A stretch of DNA of 64,000 bases, taken from positions 20,686,659 to 20,750,658 of the forward strand of contig NC_081217.1 of the NCBI RefSeq assembly GCF_902713425.1, given 5' to 3'. Positions 40,291 to 53,687 of the stretch are shown one piece after another; the stretch's first letter is position 1, and each line of letters opens with the position of its first letter. Source of the stretch: Acipenser ruthenus (lineage: Eukaryota > Chordata > Actinopteri > Acipenseriformes > Acipenseridae). Position numbers and translations under genes: made by a program. The notes beneath the pieces were generated by a model that worked only from the letters and a program-made list of their open reading frames with translations, ran no database searches and had not been told where the DNA came from.

Positions 40291-40362
40291 TGTGTAGATT
40301 TCTCAGGAAATCTGCTGCGCAGTGCAGGGGGCGGACAGGAAGAAGTCAGATCTGAAGTTATC

Positions 40363-40368
40363 TTTATT
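40363..40368 (-). terminator. Candidate DEF6 polyadenylation signal
   Basis: AATAAA on the minus strand about 400 nt after the DEF6 stop codon (40770-40768). Plausible by position; not tested. Confidence 0.45.
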
Positions 40369-40767
40369 TTCATGTGTGTGCTATGTGCTGCACTGCCTGT
40401 TTCTGAAGCCATTTCACCTTAACTCAAACTACTTGCTTACGATGTTTGCAGCAAGAAGCATTCATCCTGTGCTTTGGACACTGAAGTGTGCGGTCCTTCT
40501 GTCTGTGGGGTTTTAGGCAAGGCAGATGCGCTGACCCCATGTTAAACTTCCGTTGAAAACGACTTGGAAAAATAAAACCCAAAAAGAAAAAGCAACATCC
40601 AGGTTTGTAGGGCTTGAACCCCAGCCGTTTCCGTGAACATTCAAAGAGGCTCGGAGCCGAGTTTGTGGGAAAGATCTCTCTGTCTTGATGTCAGAGGGCA
40701 TCCTCATAGTCTGCAAACAGAAGCCCTGTTACCTGGCAAGTTACCTGGTTGCCACGGGCTGGTCCTT

Positions 40768-43700
40768 TTAGGGCTGCGTGTCCATGTCGGAAGCCTGAGA
40801 GAGACGCCTGGCCGATTCGACGTTCTCCTTGCTCTCCTCGCGCTCTCTCTCCTCGGATTTCTGTCTCAGCTTCAGTCCGGGATCTTTCTGCGACGGGACG
40901 CGGAAGCTGGAGAACCCCCCCAGCCCGGGAGAGGATTTCTTGTCTGGGAAGGAGAGCACAAGAGAAAGAGATAGAGAGAAAACACACACACACACAGACA
41001 CACAGGCAGACAGACAGACAGACGCACACAAACCCATGCAGGCAGAGGCAGCTGCAAAGTCTTATCAACCCTCAGCACTGCAACCTAACAGCAACTCCGC
41101 CAACTCCAGTCAACCCTAGCAAGTGTCCGCCACCAACACAAATCTCCAGATTCAGTCCCACGGGGTCAGTAACATTGTCACTTAAGAGTCTTGGCAGGAT
41201 GTGATAAAGGCGCTACATGTAAGTTTCGGGTTGCTGTTGTGCTGTGACTGTAGGAGGAGGAGGAGGAGGAAGAGGAGGAGGAGTTGCTATGTGTCAGCCA
41301 CACCACTGCAGTCGTTACATCTCCACAAGGTTTCATTTGGATTGTCTCGAAGCTAATGAGAAAGAATAAAAGATGGTCAATGAAATCTGTCTGGGATGCC
41401 AGGAAGCGTTGACTGTAAATGTAGTGTGGTTGAGAGAAAATGAAACTGTGCAATACAATGAGAGATTGCTGCTCTTTGAGTGCAGTGGTTCCAGTCTGCA
41501 GGGTCGGTCTCTCTGAGAAGTCCGTGCTTAAGAACAACGCAGACAACAACTACAGCCCCTCTTCACCGTGGACTGCAGCTTCTCTACGGTGAATTTGCAT
41601 GGCAATTTCACCCTCGTTTTTAATCAGATCATGTGATCTACAGGGACGCAGCTGTGCATCTGCAGCAGGGGTGTGCTGGAAGTTCACCATTCCAGTCCTG
41701 GTCTTTGTTCCAACCCTGTTCTAAATGGTTTGATTGAACCAGTTCAATCTCCAGTCACAGGCTGAAGTTGTTAAACCTGGAGTGGAATAGCCCTCCAGGA
41801 CCGGGATTGGCCATACCTGATTTATAGCATTTGCACATTATAAAAAAAGTACAATAACAGGGGGGCAGTATCACAGTCATTAAAGCTCATGCCAGGTAAG
41901 GATTTTACTAACAGATGTAGCTGGTTGGTACCTGCGTTATTACAATGTAACGATTCCAATAAAGAGTCACCAAAAAATCCCATTACAGGCAACATACTGC
42001 AGCACACTGTATGAGCAGACCACAGCTCTGCTGTATGAACTCCATTACCGTATCTATAGACACTTCCACTGCTGTCTCTTAGGGGAATCCTCTCAGTAAC
42101 CTCTTCCACGCTTGAGCGGTCAGGCAGCCGGAACACAATTTTCAATAGATTTGCATGACAGAGTCCCGTTACTACAGAACAAACCCACTGCACAGTACTG
42201 TGTGTCCTGGAGATGAACATCTCCTCTACATTGACTAAGCAAGTCACTAAACCCCCATACTTCATCCCCGCCAGGGCAGACAGACCTGTCTCTATCATAC
42301 AGCTGTGCATCCGTACCCCCTTATTGATATCAACTCTACAGCCTCCACAATAACAAAATACACCAATGCATTTTCCTAATAAAGCTAATCCTGGTCAGTG
42401 TGGGAGCCACCAGTTAGATTGGTGCAAGGCTGGGTAATTGTGCATGCTTTGGTTTTTTTTTTTTTTGTGTGTTTTTGCAATGGGGATAACCTGTGCAACA
42501 GCGGTACCCCTCAGATCCTATTGTTCCTCGCAATGGGGTTTGTACAGCATCCTCCAAGTCTAGCCTGCCAAGTCTGCACTCCCCCCGAAGCTGCCCTAAC
42601 TCTCAGCCTGAACGGAGCGGGGTTCTGGAGGGGTAGACGGAGCAGAGAGGAAACTGATGTCAGTTCCTGTTTCCTGTAGGCGATGCCGCGCGCGCGCAGG
42701 GGCGAGTTATCTAGGTCATGGGAGGGCGGGGTTTCCTTTCTCTGATGTCATGCTGAGAATGTTCTGTTTACAACTCACACTGAATATCGTTTCTGCGTTA
42801 ACCCACTGTTGTTAAAAAAAATATATATAAATAAATAAGACATTTAGTTTCAGAAAGACATTGAGGAAGACAGAGCTGGAGTGTATAGTGATGTAGTGTA
42901 ATCAGTGAGCAGGTGAAAGATCAGAAGAAAGCCTCTTTCTTAACCCTTATAAAAGCTGAACACTCCCCTTCTCAGAAGCTGGTTGATAAGGTGCGGATGG
43001 TTTGCTGGCTGGGGTCCTGCTTCTGGATAAGGCTGGGAAGAGGTGCATGATACGGGATGAGCAGTACACTGCAGTAAGCTCTTAGAAGGGTTGAAGAAGA
43101 GATCATCTTTCACAGCCACTGAGTAGTCAGAGGTAAAAGACAGGTCTTCTTACCTCCTGGTCCTATAGGATGCATCAGCCTGTTCATTTGCACGTTCCAG
43201 TGCTTGACGTTGGTGCTTGCCTGGCGCAGCTTCCTCTGGGCAGCCTGAAATGGTTAACAGGAAAAACACAACAGACATGAATGGATACCCTTTCATATAG
43301 GAGCGTGCATGCTTGCTTGAGTTGGGGTTCAGGACCTAGAGCGAGAGGAGGGGGTCATTTGTGCCGGGTCGCAGCGGATCTCAGATCCGGTACCATTTCG
43401 TCTGAGATGTACAGTCTGCAAACGATGACCCGTATGAAAAAGAAAACTTATTTTTCGCAACAGAAAAAAATCTCTATATATAGATAACGACTTATAATTA
43501 AGTAACCAGACCTTAATTAAGTAATAGGGGTAGCGTTTTTTGTGTCTAGTCCTAATGCACTGCTTCTGCCTATATATATAACTATACTCGTCAATCATCT
43601 GCAGTATAGTGTGACTGGATTCTTATGAACTATATGACTTCTATCCACTACTGGAAGTAGGGACTGCTTATAGTATTTTACTGTTTAGAGATTTGTACCA

Positions 43701-46700
43701 ATTATGAATATAAGGCTGGACGAACACAAATGATCATGCAGTGGCTTCAGTACTAAGGCATTATAGTGTCAATGTCAATTGCAGTACCTAAACACCCTGT
43801 TGCTTCTTTAAAAGATAAAATGAGAAGAGAGCTGGGGGGGGGGGGGGGGGGGCAGAGTCAAATTGTTTAGACAGACAGACAGACAGACAGACAAAGGCAG
43901 ACAGGCAGACACACTGACTGACAGACAGACAGACAGACAGACACACTCACCATGACGTCCTGGTCGACTCTCTGCCGGTTGACCCTCACTTCCTCCAGAT
44001 GCAGCTGGGCCTCTTCGAGAGCCCGGGACTTGGTTTCCATCTCCTGCCTGAGCTCCTGCTTCTCTCTCTGGGTCTTGAGAATGTACTCCTCCTGCTCCTC
44101 CTTCATGAACATCAGCTGCTTCAGCTTCTCCTCTTCCTCAGCCAGTAGCCTGCGGGGAGAGAGAGGCAGTCCTTGGACTCAACGGCTAATTCATCAGAAC
44201 GCTTGCCATCCCAATTAGGTTTCAAGTGAAGGTACAGTTCCAACAGTTTGCATCACACAAGCTTATTCTGCTCTTCAGAAGTGGATTATGAACCAAAGCC
44301 CACTGGGTAGGTTCACCAACACACTGTGTCAAACTAATAGCTTTACAGAGCCCTGGCAAACAAAGGGACTTCCTCTGCAGAGACTGTGAGTTCATTTAAA
44401 GGCACAGTCTCTTTTACACATTGAAGAAGGTGTTCCTTTGTAAGTACACGTGAAACGCTTCAGATCCAACAACATGTTTCTTGTAACTGTTGGCAGTGTA
44501 ACAGAAGCAGCGTGTGGCACTGGCTTTGTTAAATCTCTGGGAGTCTGTAGATGACGTTTCTAGCAGCTGATGAGTTAATAATCCTCCCATCAGCAGAAGA
44601 CCCGTGCTCACCTCTCCACTACCCAGCTTGCTCTTCAGTTGAATGGGAAAGCGTTCATCTTTGAACTGTCTGCTTTGCGGTTCTCACCCAGCCCTTAATT
44701 ATATGAGACGGCTGTTCACTACACACTGTACTGCTGCGGGGAGTAACCAGCAAAAGCAGATGTGTGAATGGCTCACCCCAGTGATGTAGTGTTAAGATGG
44801 TTTCAAAGTGTGGTTTTGTGCGCTCCCTGTGAGGTTTGGAGTGGTGTGTGTCTTTACACTTCATGAGTGAGTCTGTGTCTCCATACCGTGCCTGTGCGTA
44901 GTGGAATGGTGTGTGTGTGTGTGTGTGCGTGCGTGCATGTCTCAGACTCCATACCGTGCCTGTGCGTATCGGAAGGCCTCCTCATCCTGCCTGGCTTTGA
45001 TCTCCAGCCGCAATGCCTCCTCCAGTCCCTGCTGCATCTCCTCCAGCTCCTGGATCCGTTTCTTCTGCCTCTCTGCCTCCGCCTCCTTCAGAACCATCTC
45101 TGCCTGCATGCTGGCCCGCGCCTGAGCAGAGAGAGTGGTGCAATTACTGCGCTGGAACTGAGGGGACGAGTCAAATCAGTGACTGGTGTGCTCACCAGCG
45201 AGCCTACCCCAATACTGGGCAGAGAATATGGAACAGCTCTGCTGATTCTGTGTGGCTGATGCAAAGATAAAGGGGGAGAACCCTACAGCGAGACCCCAGT
45301 GTTGATCAGGGAGCAGGAGTCTCAGCGAGACCCCAGTGTTGATCAGGGAGCAGGAGTCTCAGTGAGACCCCAGTGTTGATCAGGGAGCAGGAGTCTCAGC
45401 GAGACCCCAGTGTTGATCAGGGAGCAGGAGTCTCAGCGAGACCCCAGTGTTGATCAGGGAGCAGGAGTCTCAGCGAGACCCCAGTGTTGATCAGGGAGCA
45501 GGAGTCTCAGCGAGACCTCAGTGTTGATCAGGGAGCAGGAGTCTCAGCGAGACCCCAGTGTTGATCTGGGAGCAGGAGTCTCAGCGAGACCCCAGTGTTG
45601 ATCAGGGAGCAGGAGTCTCAGCGAGACCTCAGTGTTGATCAGGGAGCAGGAGTCTCAGCGAGACCCCAGCGTTGATCAGGGAGGAGTGCCGTGGAGTCTC
45701 AGCGAGACCCCAGCATTGATCAGGGAGCAGTGCCGTGGAGTCTCAGCGAGACCCCAGCGTTGATCAGGGAGCAGTGCAGTGGAGTCTCAGCGAGACCCCA
45801 GCGTTGATCAGGGAGCAGTGCAGTGGAGTCTCAGCGAGACCCCAGCGTTGATCAGGGAGCAGTGCCGTGGAGTCTGACCTGCTCTGCGTCACGGAGCTGC
45901 ACCTCCAGTGCACGCTGCATCTCCTCGTGCTGGGCTCTCCTGCGCTGCTCGTCCTGCTGCAGCAGCACCTCGGCCTGCCGCTGGGCCTCCTTCAGCAGCT
46001 CCAGCTCCTGCAGCTTCTTCTCCTTCTCCTCCTGCAGCGCGCGCAGCCTCAGCATCTCCTCCTCCTTCGCCGCCTTCCGCCGCTCCCGCTGCTCCCTCTG
46101 CTCCCGTCGCTTCAGCTTCAGGTCCTTGTGAAGAGACTTCTTGCCCTCAGCCTCCAAGCGGATGACTGTCTGGATAGCTGGGGAGAGAGAGAGGGGGGGA
46201 GTGAGAGCCTGGAATGTACAGTGATGCAGGTGGAGCAAACCAATCTAGGGAGGCACGTTTTTAGGTTTTGTGTCACTGGGGCAATTTAAAGGTGTGTGCA
46301 ACAACACCCGGGCAGCGTCTTTTGCTGGCAAGGCATTGTGGTTATCTACCGAGCACCTCTAGTGATGTATAGGGACTTCAAGCTGGATAGCGTTCTGGAT
46401 AGCTGGTAAGAGAGGGAGTGCGAGGAGGGGAGTGGGGCAGAGGGAGACACGAGGCTTCTATATTACTGCACACAAATTCCAGATGCATCACTGAGAAAAG
46501 AACGGCTGTGGGGACAAGGGAGTAAGTTTAGAATCAGAGTTTCGGTGTGGCACTTGTGATGAAAGCAGCAGCAGCCTCAGCCCCTGTGATGAAAGCCAGA
46601 GAGCCCTTATCTCCGGGTCTATCTGGATGTGATTGTGCAGATCTGCCCGGAGTCACGTGACTTCCTCTGCATGTGGTGCGCTCGGCGCTTATAAACCGTT

Positions 46701-49700
46701 TCCTGCTTCCGGGCTGCATGGCCCTGCGAGGCTACTGCAGACAGCCCTGTCTGAACTAGCAACTCAGTCGCTGGCCAGAGAGTTTAAACAGGGGGCTCTT
46801 TATTCAGGAGTAACAGCATGCTTAGTGGGGTAACGCTATATTTTTCAGAACCCCGCTACTTACTCTTTAAGGTGATCTGTGAATGCAGGCACTGCGCATT
46901 AGCGTCTGTTCCTGTATCACTGCGCATACGACTGACAGATAACTCGTAGTCAGATTTCTGAGTGTCGAATGCACCTTGAAATTACTGCTGACCCTCAAAT
47001 CCCCAAAGGGCCTGCATTAGAATGACTTCCCGATCAGGAGCGCCCCTCGCTGCACTGACCTGTCGTCCACTCCTGCCTCTGCTTGGTGTCGGAGGCGCTC
47101 ATCTCGTAGGTCTTAGCCAACGTTTTCACGCAGAACATGCACCTCTTCCCATCCTTATCCGGGAGCACCTGGAATACACAAGGAAGCAGGTCACCAGCCA
47201 GCATGCTGTCCTTATCGACCAGCCTCTGAGAAGGGGGGTTTGAGTTATTCCCTTACAGCAAAGGGAAATAAAGCACAGGTCAGCACGGTTAAGAATAGCG
47301 AGGGGTGGTAAAGCATGTTAATTAACAGTGGAGAGCCTCACCTCCACGCAGCAGTTCCTGTCCAGAGGGATGCTGCCCTTTCTCTCTTTGCGGTCTTCAC
47401 TCACGTAGTAAGCCAGTGTGCTCGGCCTCAGCGTGAACCAGCGCTCTGTCCAGTTCCGCCGCAGCTGCCCTTTCTTCCACAAGTAACCCTGGAAACAGAG
47501 ACCGGCCACGTGACGATTTAACATGAGGAGTCTGGAAGATGTTTAAATTGTTCTGGAGCAACAGGAACATTGTGTAATCTGCACTCCGCCATGACCTACT
47601 GACCCATCACTTTAGAGGCTTAGAAATAATACAAACACATCATGGGATACAGCGTGCATTCCCCAGGCGTTTTTCATTTGATAACTTTCTAGAAGCACGG
47701 CTACATCGCTGAGGGGCTGCGTATCTCTCTGCGTCTCCTGAGGGCGTATCTCCCTGCGTGTACCTGCTTGAGCACGTCCTCCACAATCTCTCGATACACC
47801 TCCTCGATCGCCATGCTCAAAGCGTCCTTGTCGATGCCCCTCGTCAGCTTCCCAGAGTTCACCAGCTCCAGGAACTTCCACACGACGATACCACTCTGCT
47901 GCAGGGGCTCCTGGCTGAAGTAATCCTCCAGCTCCACGTAGTTCAGCTCCACGTTCATTGCCATGCACACCTTCTTCAGCAGGTACTCCACCTGGCAGCC
48001 AGGGGGCGACAGAGAGAGGGAGAGGTCAACCCTGCTTGGGCTGTGTTCAAGACGGAATTGGGGAACTTTGCCACAAGTGATCTTACTGGTTGCTCTGAAT
48101 TTGAGTGGGTGAAAGTCAGCTTAGTTTTAATAATATATCTAAATACAAATGATTATATAGTAGAACCATATATTATAAAGACATTTCAGATGGCTGTATC
48201 GCATCAATATCAGGGTCTGCTATATATTATATACGAGTGCTTGACTGTTTCCTGTGGTGTCAAGCTGCTGTGGATGAAGTTGACATTACAACACAGGAAA
48301 CCGCAAGCCTAGAGTCTGAGCAACCCAAGCTAGCAGCTACATGCACTCGAGAAGAAACAGAACCCAGAACCTACGTATAAATATGACAATTCCAGCTATC
48401 CCTAAAGTATTTCAACCTAAATAAAATAAATTTAGAAGCCACAATTTGATTCTACCCCATAAAACGAGGAGCCCACTATTTCTGAATGTTTTTTTTCTAC
48501 TGTGCGAGTTGAATTTTTGGCACAGTGTATATGGGGCCACTGTTTCTCTCCAGATGGCTTCCATTGTCTATATATGGATGCGTCTTCAACAGCTTTAAAA
48601 AGCATATTGCAGGGTGCAGATTCCTAGAACTGCGAAAACAGCAAGCATGCCGCCATGCTGAAAACACGCTGGGTCTTACAGCGAGTGTGGAAGAATTGCA
48701 ATTCGAAGTGCGCAGCCTGGGAAAGTCCGCGCTGAGCAGATACCGCAGCGAGACTGTTTGTTTTGACAGTGTAAGGTGCCCGTGTGGGAGGGGGCTGTAT
48801 TTAATCAGTTTCTCAGAAGGTTTGCAGGTGTGATAGCAGATCACGATACCACCAACGCAGTCGCATCACAGGATTCAGTGAAGCATGGAAATAGAAATCA
48901 AACCACGAAGGATTGAGGCATTGGCTGAGCAACATCAGAAATGCTCCTGCCGGTAATTACACGAAACTAGCAAATCGACAGGAGCCACAGTAATCCCCTA
49001 GAGGGTCTAAAGTCTAATAACATGCAAGCTCAGGCAGAGGCGGGCGGATTCTACCTGCTGTTAGGGGTCGTACTCATAACTGTCTTGAAGAAGTATTCAT
49101 CAACAGGTATTCAAATATTATTATTATTATTAAATAGATTGTAAACTGACAATTAACATTTTCATCATTAGTTCATGAAAGGAAAACATGCTTCCAATCG
49201 GCTTTTAAAACACTGAGTTCCATTGATTGGTACTCAGTTGTAAAGGCGAGGGAAGGACGTCTTTTCTTGTTTTGAGATCAACGCGTTAATGAATGGGTTT
49301 ATTTAATACCTGCCAAAAAAGACTTCTTAAAGGCAATTAGGAGAATGAGTCTCAGCACGCGCCTAGCTGCTGTGCTCCTAGACTGGAGCGGCTTTTTAAA
49401 ATGTATTTGATTCCGATTTGAACAGCTGAATTGTTAGGCAGTGCTTTGTGAAAGACTCTATAGAAGTGTAACGGGGTAGACCATGGAGGTGATACTGACA
49501 GGGTGGCGGGTGTGGAAGAGAGCTCTCACCTCGTCAGGCACCATGACCAGAGGGTACTTGTCCTCGGACAGGAAGTTGAAGAGGCACCAGAAGCGAAAGG
49601 CGTCTTTCAGGGGGATGCTGGTCTTGCCGTTGGGCCTGTAGTTCTTCTTGGCAGTGAGCGTCCAGCACAGCTCGTCGAAATTCTCCTTCACGAAGGAGCC

Positions 49701-52027
49701 CTCCTTCACCTGACAGCAACAACACACACAGGGTGAAGAGAGCCACCAGAGACAGCGGTGCAAGAACCCCAGAGCGTTCCGTGTGCTCCAGATGGGAGAA
49801 CACGGAACCCCAGAGCGTTCCGTGTGCTCCAGATGGGAGAACACGGAACCCCAGAGCGTTCTGTGTGCTCCAGATGGGAGAACACGGAACCCCAGAGCGT
49901 TCCGTGTGCTCCAGATGGGAGAAAACGGAACCCCAGAGCGTTCCGTGTGCTCCAGATGGGAGCACACCCTTCTGCATTGCAATGTAGGCGGAAAACTGGA
50001 ACACATCCTAAGTTATATAGCTTATATAAAGGGGTGATCTCCAGTCCTTCAGGTTGCTGTAACATTTTAAACAGCAGTAGTTTTAATATAAAACAGAGAC
50101 CCAGAGTTCATGTAGCTAATCGCACCACAGTGATATAAACACGTACCAAAGGAAGCTCATTTTGTCTCTGTGTTCCTGATAACCAAGGCTTTTCAAAATA
50201 TTCAGCCGCAGACCTTTCAAAGTTGCCCAGCTGACCACGGTCTCTTAAGGGGAATGTCTTTGGTGAGCACTCTGTCAGGGTAAAAGAGCCATCCTTCTGC
50301 CCTTGAATGTAATTCAGTCATTTGCCTGGTAGGTTTGCAGTTTCTCATGCGTCTCCTCGTGCTTTTACAACGATATACGACAGTGCTTTTACCCTGGTTT
50401 ACCATACATTTTAAAAAGCTTTGATGAATCGGGTCTACGCACATCTGACAATAAAGTTGTTCAATAAAGAAATAGGAGCCTGGGGTACTTCAACATTTAA
50501 GGATAAAAGAGTCTGTAAGCTGAGGCTCAGATGTGAACGCTCCCTGCAGGTCAGTCCGGTTACCTTGTCCAGGATGTACTTGTTGAGGTAGGGCATGTAG
50601 CCCTGGCTGGAAACTGGTCCGTCGTCATCGTCTCTGAAGTGCTCCTCCAGGGCGACCGGGTCGTGTGGGATACTCAGCACCGTGCAAAGGTTATGAGACA
50701 GAACCTGCAGACACAAGCAGCAGCAGCCATTACAACACTGACGGAACCAGCAGGCTTTGGGTTTGGTGCTCTTACAAACAGACCAAGCTGCATTGCAAGC
50801 ACACTGCAGTGAGCTGTTGTTTTTAACAGCACTGAAAAAATCAAAATCAAGGCTATTGTGATTTTTTTTTGAGCTGCAGCAGAGCTTGCATGTGACATTC
50901 ATAACCACCTGCTGCTGCATGTAGAGGCGGGGGGGGGGGGGGGGGGCGTGCCTGTTTAGTGACAGCGGACAAGTGTTAAAGATGGGAAAAAGCTTGTAGG
51001 CATCTGCATCTGAAATTACCTTTAGAGAATGCAAACAAACTGGACAACTAACAAGGACTGGTGTCTGGTAAAGGTGAAGCAGCTACACTGATTATACTGT
51101 AATTGCATGTGTGGTGTTACACATTGTGATTACACAAGCCCAGAATACAGTTCAAGTACAAAAGAAACCTGAGCATGGGTTAGATTGCATGATGCTTCAG
51201 CTCTCATTTAATACAAGGCTGCACATTTGAATCTGTACAGTACCTGATTTCAGTGACAACAGGAAGACAGAAAGGAAGTTGCTTTTTTCTGTGGTTTACT
51301 GGGAGAAAATTCAAAACACGCAGACACTAGACACCAGATTCTCATTGGAGCTACACAGTGTTATTGAATGAGGCTCTTTTCAGGTTCAACATCCCTTGCT
51401 GGTTCTGCAGGCAATGCACCCAATGGAATCGTTGCACAGTTCCAGTCACAGCCTGGCTGCTTTGAGATCACACTGCACTGCGTTAGAATGGCATTGCTGT
51501 GTTAACAGACCACGCAAATCCAGTGGTCAGACAATCCGCAGCACATTCCAGTATCACACATCAATAGAGCTCCTTCTTTCCAGTAAAGCACACGAGTCTG
51601 CATTGCCGGAGCTCTCTCTTCACACCCGCCTTCTCTGTTTCATTGAATCGTGAATATTAACAACCTCGTTTCAGAGCAGTCCTAATTTGAACAAACGTGT
51701 TGTCTCGTGCACAGCAGCCTACCAAAAAGAGACTGACGAAGATTTAAAGAGATCAGGCTGGATTTGTATGAGAGAACGTCTGGAAACCAGGTTGTTATAA
51801 TCGTATTAATACCAGGAGAGCAGTCTGCAAGAGAACAAGGCGATCGCTCGACCGCATGTTCCGGGTGAAATACTACAGCATCAGCGAAGTTGCTCTGTAG
51901 TTTTTTTTAAGGGTAACACACCTGTTTTGGGGACTTTGAAAAGCAAGGCACGTTATACCATGGAAAAATTGCCAGCAATGATTGCAAGGTTTAAAATGTG
52001 CCAAAAGACAAACAGGATAAGTAAGTG

Positions 52028-52076
<49 letters not shown>

Positions 52077-53607
52077 TATTGAAAGCTTTCAGCTAATATT
52101 CCAGCTCCCAGAACCCAATCCTTTTATTTCCAGTGTTTTCTACCCACTGATATATCATAATGTAACAATACTCTGCAAACCTGAAGCCATAATAAGGTGC
52201 CCTTGTTTCTGTTTTGAAGATTGCGGCAGGATAATGAACACCTGTTTGCTACGTTAGCTACAGGCGGGCGTCAATCAAACGATTAAACAAATGACAGGTG
52301 TCTCGTAGCGGCCCAGACGGGTTTTCTGATGCTGTGAAATGCCAGGAGACGATCTGTAACGAGGTGATAAAATAGTAGCCGAAGACAAACGGAAATCGAG
52401 GCATAACTTCCTGGCAAAGGTCCCAGTTATACAAAGCACAGGCATGGACTAGACACAGTTTACTCCTGTTTATCAGCCCCCATGCGCCAACATGATAGAA
52501 AAATGCAGAACCCACCATGTACCAGGAATTGCTTTTCGCTTGTTACTGAGAAACACAGAACTGGCGTCACCCACATACATCCCATCCCCGACGACACTGC
52601 TGGTAATAGAGCAGCGAGTAATCCTAACTAATTCTCTGGAACTACCTACATTTAGAAAAGAGAACTTCAAAAATGGCAACGCTCTTTGTTATGAGTTTCT
52701 TGTTCTTCTATTTGTTTGTTTTTAAAACATATTTTAGGCGAGTGTGAGTTCTCAGGTCTCCACCACTTCCTGCTGCACTATTTAAAAAAACGGTTTTGAA
52801 AATCAAGTGAAAGGCTCTCCTTGTCAGAAGCTCAGCACAGGCTCAGCAGCACAGAGCACAAGTGCGTGAGAGGGATTAAGGGCTGTCATAAGATACAATC
52901 CCCAGGCTGCTGGCCAGGGATACAGGCAGGTCAGGGTGCAGGTGTAGGGAACAGTACCCAGCACTGAAACGAACATCGTCTCTTACGTAGCGCTATGAGA
53001 AGTACTGCAGACCAACGCTTTGCCCCAGTGCCTCCACTAGTGTCCCGAGCCCTCTTCTGTTGAATAGGGTATTAAGAGTGATGTTATACCGATTCGTTTA
53101 GCGCTGAATGCAGGCGCTGGAAGCGGTGCTTAATAAAGATTCGATGTGGACGCTTGTCCACCTTTCACTCGTGATCCGTGCCGGATTTAAACCCGGGCCT
53201 CCACAGGGCATAGCAGGTGATTGAATGAGCCCTCTCAATGTTTTTCCACCTTGTGAAAAAATATATATATTATTGATCGGGCTGATCGGATCCCGTGTAG
53301 TCGGATCAGTAGGGCTGACGATGCAAAAAAACTGTAGAAACAGCTAACTGATCAAGGCCTTATATCGGCTGTATATGGTGGGTCCCTTTGCCATAGCTAA
53401 CCTGCCAGCTCACTTACAGACCCCATGTACTTCCAAGGTATTTTTTGTGGTGGTCCGAGGCAACGGGGCTCTTTGGGTTATTTGCATCTGCATGCAAGCA
53501 TGAATAGACATGCCTGGTTTTGAATCTTTCACTTTATTGGAAAATACTGTCTCAAAAACTCAAATATTATTATTACTAATAGACTCCTATAGACGTAATA
53601 TTAGTAC

Positions 53608-53643
<36 letters not shown>

Positions 53644-53653
53644 CAGCATACTA

Positions 53654-53687
<34 letters not shown>

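Larger units (their letters stand above)
31418..40362. other. PPARD 5' noncoding region and PPARD-DEF6 intergenic DNA
   Basis: No convincing coding exon in about 9 kb. Contents seen: a 24-bp satellite (31857-32052), a tRNA-like fragment near 32350, MITE copy B, (CA)n at 35348-35370, a candidate PPARD promoter near 37400-37500, a SINE near 38781, and (ATA)n at 38667-38682. Noncoding PPARD 5' exons should lie here but cannot be placed from sequence alone. Confidence 0.45.

Noticed and set aside
40192-40640. Possible tRNA genes (perfect B boxes on the minus strand)
   Set aside because: No matching A box at the right distance and no cloverleaf by eye; treated as SINE fragments.
49458-50138. Overlapping repetitive frames on both strands in DEF6 intron 2
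   Set aside because: Caused by the 41-bp minisatellite; only the DEF6 exon 49709-49530 inside this stretch is coding.
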